From: Rhodoluna sp.
Lineage (GTDB): Bacteria; Actinomycetota; Actinomycetes; Actinomycetales; Microbacteriaceae
Reading direction: 5' to 3'
DNA length: 12,511 nt
NCBI GenBank assembly: GCA_023260375.1
Contig: JALQVK010000112.1
Coordinates: 1 to 12,511 of the forward strand
Shown: positions 1-6,016 of the stretch, one piece after another
Layout of the letters: the number at the start of each line of letters is the position of its first letter
Numbering within the stretch: the stretch's first letter is position 1
Notes under the pieces: model-generated
The model's database searches: none
Seen by the model: the letters and a program-made list of their open reading frames with translations, nothing else
Told to the model about the DNA's origin: nothing
Position numbers and translations under genes: made by a program

Positions 1-60
1 TCTAGGTTGGCTTTGCTCACGTCTCAAGTCTACTCTCGGCAGACTGAGCCTGGTTCGGGA
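1..60. other. Left-edge segment without an assignable gene
   Basis: These 60 bases lie beyond the stop codon of the leftmost gene. Two plus-strand frames stay open from the window edge and would stop at 70-72 or 74-76, so the tail of an upstream plus-strand gene overlapping the end of the 61-672 gene is possible, as seen at other convergent pairs here. Neither reading is recognisable, and a hairpin at 23-48 fits a terminator at least as well. No tRNA cloverleaf was found. Confidence 0.3.
23..48 (-). terminator. Possible hairpin terminator after the 61-672 gene
   Basis: Bases 23-31 and 41-48 can form an 8-bp stem (5 bp, a one-base bulge, 3 bp) around a 9-base loop, starting 12 bases past the stop codon of the minus-strand gene. 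There is no T-tract on either side, so a classical intrinsic terminator is not supported. Actinobacterial terminators often lack the tract, which keeps this a weak possibility. Confidence 0.25.
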
Positions 61-672
61 CTATTTGTCTGAGTAGATGTAGTCGGACTTGCCGCTTTTA
101 CGCAAGCGAATAGCTCGGACTACAGCGGTTCCGCCAAGACCTAGGGCGGCCAAACCGAGCATACCCATTCCGATGTATGCGGTGTCCATGAACTGATCGG
201 CAGGAGTTCGCATGCCTGCAGGTACTCGGCGGATGTCTACTGCCCGAGCTTCTTCAGGGTTTACTCCCCCAAGCGAATCGGTGGCTGGGTCGCCTCCGGC
301 GCCGACCACCATGAAGTCCTGCTGACCGGTTACTGGGTCGATGCTCGAAGTGGTGGCCGAACCATCTCCGGTTGGGTCAGGGTTCGGAGTTGCGGTGGCG
401 TCTGGTGCCGGAGTTACCGGTGGGTTCTGACCGCGGTCGTGGTGAGGTTTCTTGTGACCTGGCACTACAAAAACTGGAGGGATTGAACCGTGGTGGTCGT
501 CGTCCTTGTCTTGATCGCCATCGGTTGAGCTGTCTTCGGTATCTTCAGTGTGGAAGGTAGTTCCACCGATGGTTTTTACGGAAACAGTTGGAGCGGCCGA
601 TGCTGCTAGCGGAGCGCCGACTAGGGTGAGTGCAACGAGGACTGCAACAACGGTTGCTTTCTTTTCCATCAT
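61..672 (-). CDS. Uncharacterised secreted, C-terminally membrane-anchored protein
   Basis: I do not recognise this 203-residue protein. Residues 1-26 form a Sec-type signal peptide (MMEKK, hydrophobic core, ASA before A27). Residues about 43-80 are very rich in Asp and His (DKDDDHH at 56-62, HH at 77-78). A Pro/Thr/Asp-rich linker follows at about 84-115. A hydrophobic segment at about 164-187 ends in a basic tail (RAIRLRKSGK), giving a type I topology with the variable part outside the cell. No LPXTG sorting signal is present. The start is set at ATG 672 (or the adjacent ATG 669) because GGAGGAG lies 6 bases upstream; a longer TTG-initiated reading would begin within that ribosome site. It stands alone, divergent from menF across 120 bases. 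The acidic/His-rich segment could bind metal ions, but that is speculation. Confidence 0.75.
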   Translation of the reverse strand: MMEKKATVVAVLVALTLVGAPLAASAAPTVSVKTIGGTTFHTEDTEDSSTDGDQDKDDDHHGSIPPVFVVPGHKKPHHDRGQNPPVTPAPDATATPNPDPTGDGSATTSSIDPVTGQQDFMVVGAGGDPATDSLGGVNPEEARAVDIRRVPAGMRTPADQFMDTAYIGMGMLGLAALGLGGTAVVRAIRLRKSGKSDYIYSDK

Positions 673-792
673 TCGAAACTCCTCCAAACGCCTAGACTCA
701 AATTTGCTCTACTCAACTAATTTAGGTTGAACTTGGGGCATAAAACAGGGCAATAGCGTGGTTCACAGCAAAGACTCAGAGAAGGGACAACC
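673..792. promoter_or_regulatory. Divergent intergenic region between the secreted protein gene and menF
   Basis: This is the longest gene-free stretch inside the window, and both flanking genes have ribosome sites. Candidate -10 boxes of the TANNNT form are TAAATT on the minus strand (719-724), which would give a leader of about 40 bases, and on the plus strand TAGACT (693-698), TAATTT (718-723) and TAGCGT (754-759). The last would give a menF leader of about 27 bases. The plus TAATTT and minus TAAATT overlap. A TTGAAC at 727-732 resembles a -35 box but sits 21 bases before TAGCGT, which is too far. None can be chosen from sequence alone. Confidence 0.3.
679..685 (-). promoter_or_regulatory. 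Ribosome binding site fixing the start of the secreted protein
   Basis: On the minus strand GGAGGAG lies 6 bases before ATG 672 and 9 before ATG 669. It overlaps the TTG at 687, so that TTG cannot be the start. Confidence 0.75.
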
Positions 793-1995
793 ATGACGCG
801 TGTGGTTAGTTTGCCTCTGCCGGAGGCACTTGGACGTGACCTTCTCGAACTTTTGCCCGTTGAATCATCCGCCTTTGTTCGTGGTGGGCAAGGGCTGGTT
901 GGTTGGGGCGAGGCCAAACGTTTGGTTGCCACGGGACCGAACCGAATCTCACAACTTTCCGCAGCTTGGCGCAGGTATGTAACCGAACTAGAAATTGTCG
1001 ATCCGGTAGCGCTTCCAGGGTCTGGACCGGTGGCTTTTGGCACCATTGCATTCGCCGATGACTCCGAGGCCGAAAGTGTCTTGATTATGCCTCGAGTGGT
1101 AATCGGACGACGCGACGACCGATTCTGGATTACCTCGGTCGAAGATGCGAAACTGCCAGCAGCAACCGTCTGGACCAAAAATTCTCCAATAACTTTGAGC
1201 GCAGGTTCTCTTGGCCGCGAGGCCTTTAGTGAATTGGTTGATAGTGCGGTAAAACTTATCCGAGAAGACAACCTGGAGAAGGTTGTTTTAGCTCGAGACC
1301 TGATTGGCACGATTCCAAAAGATTTTGATTTGCGAACTGCTCTGGGTCGCCTGGCGTCTCGATACCCCAGCTGCTGGATTTATTCGGTCGACGGCATGTT
1401 TGGCGCATCGCCAGAGTTGCTGGTTCGTGTTTCTCACTCGCAGGTTTCGGCTCGAGTTTTGGCCGGTACGGCAGCTCGAGGAACCGACCCTAACGTTGAT
1501 CAGGCAATCGCTAAGGCTTTGGCCGAATCGCACAAAAACGTCTCGGAGCATGCCTTCGCAGTCAAATCTCTGGTTTCCGCTCTCGAACCGTTCTGTGAAC
1601 ACGTTGACGCCGATACCGAACCGTTCAGCCTGGCCCTGCCGAACCTCTGGCACCTCGCCAGCGATGTTCACGGTGTGCTGAAAGACGACTCTTCCGTTCT
1701 CGATTTGGCAAGTGCCCTCCACCCGACCGCTGCGGTTGCTGGAACCCCCCGCGAGATTGCTCAAAAGCTCATTTCCGATTTGGAACCCTTTGACCGCGGA
1801 CGTTACGCAGGCCCGGTTGGTTGGATTGGTGCCGATGGCGACGGTGAGTGGGTCATTGCCCTGCGCGGTGCCCAACTTCATGGAGACAAAATCACCGCCT
1901 ATGCTGGCTGTGGAATTGTTGCCGAGTCCGATGGTGAATCGGAACTAATTGAAACCGACCTAAAGTTTCAGCCGATTATTGGCGCTCTAAGCTAA
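793..1995 (+). CDS. menF: Isochorismate synthase (menaquinone biosynthesis)
   Basis: This 400-residue protein belongs to the chorismate-binding (anthranilate synthase component I-like) family and converts chorismate to isochorismate, the first committed step to menaquinone. The C-terminal catalytic half carries the family motifs in order: KVVLARD with the presumed general base K163, FGASPE (203-208), AGTAARG (224-230), SEHAFAV (251-257) with a metal-site Glu, LWHLASDVHG (285-294), HPTAAVAGTP (310-319), FDRGRYAGPVGW (333-344), and GCG plus ETD near the end. ATG 793 follows AGAAGGGA (779-787) at normal spacing. It is cytosolic and transcribed alone. Its last 9 bases overlap the end of the convergent menD. 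A salicylate or siderophore-type isochorismate synthase (EntC/DhbC) is biochemically the same enzyme; the men neighbours favour MenF. Confidence 0.95.
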   Translation: MTRVVSLPLPEALGRDLLELLPVESSAFVRGGQGLVGWGEAKRLVATGPNRISQLSAAWRRYVTELEIVDPVALPGSGPVAFGTIAFADDSEAESVLIMPRVVIGRRDDRFWITSVEDAKLPAATVWTKNSPITLSAGSLGREAFSELVDSAVKLIREDNLEKVVLARDLIGTIPKDFDLRTALGRLASRYPSCWIYSVDGMFGASPELLVRVSHSQVSARVLAGTAARGTDPNVDQAIAKALAESHKNVSEHAFAVKSLVSALEPFCEHVDADTEPFSLALPNLWHLASDVHGVLKDDSSVLDLASALHPTAAVAGTPREIAQKLISDLEPFDRGRYAGPVGWIGADGDGEWVIALRGAQLHGDKITAYAGCGIVAESDGESELIETDLKFQPIIGALS

Positions 1996-3564
1996 CTTCA
2001 CTTCGATTAGTACTCGACCGGGCTGGCGCAGGGCAGCCTCTAACTCGACTTCGGTGTGAACTGGAATGTGCAGCCAACCGTAGGCCACAGCCAGCGTTGC
2101 CAGATTCACTTCCTGCGGTGTGCGGAATAGGCGGTTGAAACTCTGCTCGCTCAAAGTCTTGGCGGGTTCAAGTTTTTCGAAAATGCTCCCGCCGCGGTCG
2201 TTCACCACTACCAATTGCAGGTCGATGATTCCGTCTAGTGGATCAATCACCAAGGAACTCGCGTCGTGTAGAAGAGTTAGGTCACCCAATAGTGCTCGAG
2301 TTTGCTCGCGGGTTGACAGTGCGATTCCGGTTGCCGTGGCCACGGTGCCGTCAATGCCGGCTAAACCACGGTTGGCGAAGACGTTGATGTTCTTCGCAGG
2401 AGCCCAGAGTTCTGCCTCGCGAATCATTCTCGATGCGCCAAGCAACAGGTTGTCGCCCGGTTCGGTGGCTGCCCAAACCTGTTCAACGATTTCTCGTCTC
2501 GATAGCGTTTCCGAAACCGGAGTTGAGAGCCTCAGCTTTTGATCGGCTACTCGCCACGCCTCTAGCCACTCCCCGTCGACGTCGACGTCGAAAGTTACGT
2601 CGTCTACAAACATGGACGCGCGGCGAGATACATCGAACAAACCCATCGCCCGATTTCTGACCACAACGACCTCGACGTTTTCATTGAAGAAAAGGCGAAT
2701 CACACTTCTGGTGAGAGTTGGCTTTCCGAAGACGATTACTCGCCCGATACGCTCTGCTAATTCTTTGTTATCGGTTAGCAGTTGCGAATAGCTGAGTACC
2801 GCGTTATCGCCGAAGCGAGCGCTTGAAGATGGTTCAGCAAAAATCGGCAACCCATATGCTTCGGCTAACTCAACTGCGCCTTCATTGGAACCGGCGCCGG
2901 CAACCACCACGGTTGGAATTGATCCGTCCAAGATGGCGAACTCGAGTTCGGTTTCGGTTTCATCCCCGGCCGGAACTTCAACCTCTAGTTCAGCGGCATT
3001 TGGGGAGTCTGCGGAAAGTGGTTCGCGGAAGGCCAGGTTCATTTGAACCGGACCCGGGCGTGAGCCTCCGAGTCCCAAACTTGCTCGAATCGCGGTAGAA
3101 ACCAAATTCGGAACGCCGTCTACGCCGTCGTCTTCATCGGTTGGCGCCTCAACGTCGAACACGACGCGAACGGCATCGTCGAAAATACCGACCTGCTTGG
3201 TGGTTTGGTTGGCACCAACATCGCGAAGCTCATGTGGTCGGTCGGCGGTAAGCAAAATCATTGGAACACCGGAATGGTGAGCTTCGAGCACCGCCGGGTG
3301 AAGGTTCGCAACCGCAGTGCCCGAGGTTGTAATTACGAGTGCTGGCTTGCCGGTGGCAAGCCCAACTCCAAGAGCCGAAAATGCCATTGAGCGCTCATCT
3401 AAACGCACGAAGAGGTCAACCTTGTCGGCGTCGGCGAGTTGACCGGCGGCAATGGCTAGCGACTGGGAGCGAGCGCCGGGAGCCAGAAAGATTTGGTCGA
3501 TGCCAGCACCTGCGAAGGCGGCCAGAAGGTGAGAAGCGAAAGACTGTGCTGGTGAACTACTCAT
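1987..3564 (-). CDS. menD: 2-succinyl-5-enolpyruvyl-6-hydroxy-3-cyclohexene-1-carboxylate (SEPHCHC) synthase
   Basis: This thiamin-diphosphate enzyme of 525 residues joins 2-oxoglutarate to isochorismate, the second step of menaquinone synthesis. The N-terminal pyrimidine-binding domain shows APGARSQ (28-34), the activating Glu in LDERSMAF (E57), TTSGTAVANLHPAV (79-92) and TADRPHELRDVGANQT (106-121). The C-terminal diphosphate-binding domain shows NRGLAGIDGTVATA (398-411), GDLTLLHD (427-434) and NDRGGSIFEKLE (455-466). The isochorismate-site motif usually reads PGSRS, so the Ala at residue 31 is a substitution. ATG 3564 overlaps the PLDc_N stop by 8 bases with no clear ribosome site, so it is probably translationally coupled. 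Its 3' end overlaps menF tail to tail. The 210-340 stretch is the poorly conserved central domain. Confidence 0.95.
   Translation of the reverse strand: MSSSPAQSFASHLLAAFAGAGIDQIFLAPGARSQSLAIAAGQLADADKVDLFVRLDERSMAFSALGVGLATGKPALVITTSGTAVANLHPAVLEAHHSGVPMILLTADRPHELRDVGANQTTKQVGIFDDAVRVVFDVEAPTDEDDGVDGVPNLVSTAIRASLGLGGSRPGPVQMNLAFREPLSADSPNAAELEVEVPAGDETETELEFAILDGSIPTVVVAGAGSNEGAVELAEAYGLPIFAEPSSSARFGDNAVLSYSQLLTDNKELAERIGRVIVFGKPTLTRSVIRLFFNENVEVVVVRNRAMGLFDVSRRASMFVDDVTFDVDVDGEWLEAWRVADQKLRLSTPVSETLSRREIVEQVWAATEPGDNLLLGASRMIREAELWAPAKNINVFANRGLAGIDGTVATATGIALSTREQTRALLGDLTLLHDASSLVIDPLDGIIDLQLVVVNDRGGSIFEKLEPAKTLSEQSFNRLFRTPQEVNLATLAVAYGWLHIPVHTEVELEAALRQPGRVLIEVKLA
2575..2591. repeat. 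Short GTCGAC tandem repeat within menD
   Basis: GTCGAC occurs twice in tandem and is followed by GTCGA. It lies in frame in menD and encodes alternating Val-Asp (TFDVDVDG, about residues 324-331) in the variable central domain. It is most simply a codon-level repeat with slippage potential. Confidence 0.6.
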
Positions 3565-3838
3565 CTTTTTTATCGTCTTCGTCTTTTAGCTTCTCGGCAA
3601 GGCGTCGAAGGAACTCGGGGTCGTCGTCTGGTGCGATTTGAGTGGTCTGTGGCTTGGAGAGTGGTCGTCCGATGGTTAGGTAAAGCAATGCACCAATAAT
3701 CGGGGCCACAATGATAATCACGAGCCAAAGTGGTTTCCGTAAAACCCTGACCTCACTAGCCTTGGCGCTAATGGCAAACACCGTGGTGAAAACCGTTAGA
3801 ACGACCCAGGCAACCAGGGACAGGATTACGAAACGCAT
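3557..3838 (-). CDS. Small two-helix membrane protein, PLDc_N (phospholipase D nuclease N-terminal) family
   Basis: This 93-residue protein has hydrophobic helices at about 3-23 and 36-56 and a charged cytosolic tail (about 66-93) rich in Asp, Glu and Lys. The second helix and its edge, RKPLWLVIII then GALLYLTIGRP, match the short PLDc_N membrane domain, which precedes a catalytic domain in cardiolipin synthases. Here no phosphodiesterase HKD domain follows, so it cannot be a nuclease or synthase by itself. It is the first gene of a two-gene unit with menD and overlaps it by 8 bases, pointing to a shared role or simple co-expression. As I recall, a short PLDc_N protein is a frequent men-cluster neighbour in actinobacteria. 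ATG 3838 lies 6 bases after a TAGGCT box, suggesting a leaderless message. Function unknown. Confidence 0.85.
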   Translation of the reverse strand: MRFVILSLVAWVVLTVFTTVFAISAKASEVRVLRKPLWLVIIIVAPIIGALLYLTIGRPLSKPQTTQIAPDDDPEFLRRLAEKLKDEDDKKDE

Positions 3839-3844
3839 AACACC

Positions 3845-3850
3845 AGCCTA
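3845..3850 (-). promoter_or_regulatory. Putative -10 box for a leaderless PLDc_N-menD transcript
   Basis: TAGGCT on the minus strand is followed by 6 bases (GGTGTT) and then ATG 3838. The TANNNT form and spacing place the start of transcription at or next to the A of ATG. No ribosome site and no good -35 box are visible. Confidence 0.5.
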
Positions 3851-3860
3851 TTGGCATGCC

Positions 3861-3866
3861 TAGACT
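3861..3866 (+). promoter_or_regulatory. Putative -10 box for a leaderless DUF4229 transcript
   Basis: TAGACT is followed by 7 bases (TAAAACT) and then ATG 3874. There is no ribosome site before the ATG. The box lies inside a longer open reading from ATG 3856, which argues that 3874 is the true start. Confidence 0.5.
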
Positions 3867-3873
3867 TAAAACT

Positions 3874-4107
3874 ATGAAGAATCCCCTGCTCGTTTATACG
3901 CTCGCTCGACTTGGGGTTTTTGCCGCGATTCTGACCATTTTGTTGCTGTTGCATATGGCACCGATCGTTGCGGTAGTGATTGCAACAATGCTCAGCTTTT
4001 CGTTCTCACTGATCTTCCTGCGCAAGCAGCGCGAAGCTTCGAGCGCAAAACTTTACGAAACCATCAACAAGCCAAAAAAGTCGGTCGACGAAAAAGCCGA
4101 AGACTAA
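3874..4107 (+). CDS. DUF4229 family small membrane protein
   Basis: This 77-residue protein has two hydrophobic helices (about 9-27 and 30-49), then LRKQRE (49-54) and a charged cytosolic tail. N-terminal LVYTLARLGVF and the LRKQRE turn after helix two match DUF4229, a family of short actinobacterial membrane proteins that I recall as common next to menA or other men genes. No enzymatic motif is present and the function is unknown. ATG 3874 is preferred over ATG 3856 because a TAGACT box lies 7 bases upstream (leaderless) and because the family begins near this Met. The stop codon overlaps the stop of the convergent menA by 4 bases. Position suggests a membrane role near MenA, but this is inference. 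Confidence 0.85.
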   Translation: MKNPLLVYTLARLGVFAAILTILLLLHMAPIVAVVIATMLSFSFSLIFLRKQREASSAKLYETINKPKKSVDEKAED

Positions 4108-5018
4108 ACCAGCTTCCAAAGACCAATCGCAACCAAAATCGCGTAGAGCAGCGCTGCGTTGCTGGTTAGTTTCAAAGCCAAAATGTTTTCCTTTGGAGTG
4201 CGCGCGGTAAGCACGATTAGAGTTAGCGGCAGCAACAACAAGACCAGAGCCATAGGGAATACAAAGGCTGGCACCAGGTTTATTTTCAGGTAAGTCCAAC
4301 CGATTGCCAGTGGCGCCCAAATCATCACCAGATAGATGACTTTGGCGGCCTTTTTCCCAACTCTGACCGCGAGAGTCTTCTTGCCAACCGGGGCATCGGT
4401 TTCGATGTCACGAATGTTATTAATCATTAGTACTGCCGAAGCATAGAGACCAAGGCCGATTGCCACCGGAAGCACCAGCATCCAGGTTTCCGGAATTACA
4501 AAAAGTGCTGGCGCCTGAACGTAAACCGTTCCAACCACGGACACCAAACCAAAGAAAATAAATACAACCACTTCACCGAGTCCGGCATAACCGTAAGGTT
4601 TTTTACCACCGGTATAGAACCAAGCTGCCAGGACGGCAACTACACCGACCGCGAGCAACCACCACTGGCTGGTTAGCAAAATAAGGACGAAGCCAGACAG
4701 GGCTCCTAACCCTAGGAAACCGAAAGCGACCAACTTCACCGTGCGTGGCTTGAACGAGCCAGAAGCGGTTAGGCGCAGTGGGCCAACCCGGTTAGAGTCG
4801 GTGCCGCGAATTCCGTCGGAGTAATCGTTGGCATAGTTCACGCCAATTTGTAAAAACAGTGCCACAGCAAGGGCTAGCAAGGTCTTAGTGAGATCAAAAG
4901 CTTGCATCGCGAAAGCTGCGCCAGATGCCGCGATGATTGGTGCAACCGCTAGCGGAAGGGTGCGCAGTCTGGCACCTTCTACCCAAAGTGAAAAATCTGT
5001 TTGCTGTTTTTTAGCCAA
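4104..5018 (-). CDS. menA: 1,4-dihydroxy-2-naphthoate polyprenyltransferase
   Basis: This UbiA-family integral membrane enzyme attaches the polyprenyl tail to 1,4-dihydroxy-2-naphthoate, giving demethylmenaquinone. With the start chosen here it has 304 residues, normal for MenA. The two Asp-rich prenyl-diphosphate/Mg sites are visible: NYANDYSDG (61-69) and NNIRDIETD (200-208). WVEGARLRTLPLAVAP (12-27) is the conserved N-terminal motif, and about eight hydrophobic helices fill the rest. The start is TTG 5018: GGAG (5025-5028) lies 6 bases upstream, while the longer reading from ATG 5126 would add 36 residues lying wholly inside menE and unlike the family. It overlaps the menE stop by 8 bases, so translation is probably coupled. 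It is the last gene of menB-menE-menA and overlaps the convergent DUF4229 gene by 4 bases. Confidence 0.93.
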   Translation of the reverse strand: MAKKQQTDFSLWVEGARLRTLPLAVAPIIAASGAAFAMQAFDLTKTLLALAVALFLQIGVNYANDYSDGIRGTDSNRVGPLRLTASGSFKPRTVKLVAFGFLGLGALSGFVLILLTSQWWLLAVGVVAVLAAWFYTGGKKPYGYAGLGEVVVFIFFGLVSVVGTVYVQAPALFVIPETWMLVLPVAIGLGLYASAVLMINNIRDIETDAPVGKKTLAVRVGKKAAKVIYLVMIWAPLAIGWTYLKINLVPAFVFPMALVLLLLPLTLIVLTARTPKENILALKLTSNAALLYAILVAIGLWKLV

Positions 5019-6012
5019 GGGAGTCTCCAAAGTTATTCGCTTGCAGGGTAAGAAATTGCAGATCTGGTTTGCCATTAGGCAGGGTCGGAATTTTGTCGAT
5101 CTTTTTCCAATGACCCGACTTGGCAACGATACCTAAAGCCAGTGCGGCTCGGGAGGTATCTAGTTGCCAGTCGGAATTTTGGGTGTAAAAACAAACGAAG
5201 GCTTCGCCGAACTCAGGATGTTTGGTGGCGACGGCAACAGCATCGACGACTGAAGCCTGCGACTGCGTCCAGGTTTCCACCATTTCGAGTGAAAGCTTGT
5301 GACCGCCGGAATTGATGACGCGGTCAATGCGACCCTTGACCACCAATTTCCCCTCGACGAATTCGCCAAGATCATTTGTGATGTGTTCGTCGATTTTGAT
5401 GCGACCGTCGTTTAGAACACTTACGTGATAGCCGTCCAGCGGCACCCCGTCGTAGACGATGCCACCGCAGGTTTCGGCCGAGCCGTAGGTGAGCACGATG
5501 TTCACGCCCTGTGAGCGCAAGTTATCCACAGTCTTGAGTTTGGCCGCTTGACCGCCAACCAAGATTGCAGTAAAACGCTTCAGGGTTTGAAGTAACCCAG
5601 GCACGGTTTTCAGTTCGGAAGCTAAACGTTCCAATTGTGCTGGCACGAGAGAGGTGTAACGGCGTTCGGCAGTCATGAAGCTGGCGGTTCGGTGGAAACC
5701 TTCGGCAGTAAATGGCACGTTGGTGTTGAGCACCACCGGTTGCGAATCGGCGAGAAGGGAACGAACCAAAACCATGGCACCGGCAACATAGGTAATTGGC
5801 AAAGCAAGCAGCCACTGACCGTGACCACCCAGACGCGTAGCAGAAGCCATGGCTGCTTTGTTGAGAGCCTGCGAAGTAAGCACGATTTCTTTCGGAGTTC
5901 CGGTTGAACCAGAAGACTCAACAATCAAATTGCGCTTGCCATCGAGAACATCCCCGAGAGCGAGCAAAGCAGAAACCGCGTCAAACGAGAGATCTAGTTT
6001 TAGCGGTTCCAT
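5011..6012 (-). CDS. menE: o-Succinylbenzoate-CoA ligase
   Basis: This adenylate-forming (ANL) enzyme of 333 residues activates 2-succinylbenzoate with ATP and CoA, making the substrate of MenB. Core motifs are present: the P-loop SSGSTGTPK (33-41), LPITYVAGAM (71-80), TYGSAETCGG (175-184), KGRIDRVINSGGHKLS (226-241) with the hinge Asp, and LPNGKPD (311-317) whose Lys315 is the adenylation lysine. The N-terminal domain is short, as is usual for actinobacterial MenE (about 350-390 residues). ATG 6012 lies 4 bases past the menB stop but has no good ribosome site. An alternative in-frame ATG at 6072, inside menB, has GAGGG 5 bases upstream and would add 20 residues, giving 353. The 3' end overlaps menA by 8 bases. 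Confidence 0.9.
   Translation of the reverse strand: MEPLKLDLSFDAVSALLALGDVLDGKRNLIVESSGSTGTPKEIVLTSQALNKAAMASATRLGGHGQWLLALPITYVAGAMVLVRSLLADSQPVVLNTNVPFTAEGFHRTASFMTAERRYTSLVPAQLERLASELKTVPGLLQTLKRFTAILVGGQAAKLKTVDNLRSQGVNIVLTYGSAETCGGIVYDGVPLDGYHVSVLNDGRIKIDEHITNDLGEFVEGKLVVKGRIDRVINSGGHKLSLEMVETWTQSQASVVDAVAVATKHPEFGEAFVCFYTQNSDWQLDTSRAALALGIVAKSGHWKKIDKIPTLPNGKPDLQFLTLQANNFGDSLG
5025..5028 (-). promoter_or_regulatory. Ribosome site deciding the TTG start of menA
   Basis: GGAG on the minus strand sits 6 bases before TTG 5018, inside the last codons of menE. No comparable site precedes the other in-frame starts near the menE end. Confidence 0.6.
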
Positions 6013-6016
6013 GGAA

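Noticed and set aside
1..76. Possible tRNA or C-terminus of an upstream gene at the left edge
   Set aside because: No cloverleaf pairing; two plus frames are open but too short to identify. Listed only as an unassigned segment.
717..1310. Long minus-strand open reading opposite menF
   Set aside because: Antisense to a clear isochorismate synthase with conserved motifs; composition is Ser/Arg-rich as expected of a shadow frame and no ribosome site was seen.
1288..1881. Another minus-strand open reading opposite menF
   Set aside because: Fully covered by menF on the other strand and without recognisable motifs.
2334..2345. Perfect 12-bp palindrome CCGTGGCCACGG in menD
   Set aside because: It lies inside conserved coding sequence (NRGLAGIDGTVATA region) and such a palindrome is expected by chance at this GC; no promoter is nearby.
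3856..3873. Earlier ATG for the DUF4229 gene
   Set aside because: The added residues MPRLKT are encoded over the TAGACT promoter box, and the family N-terminus matches the start at 3874.
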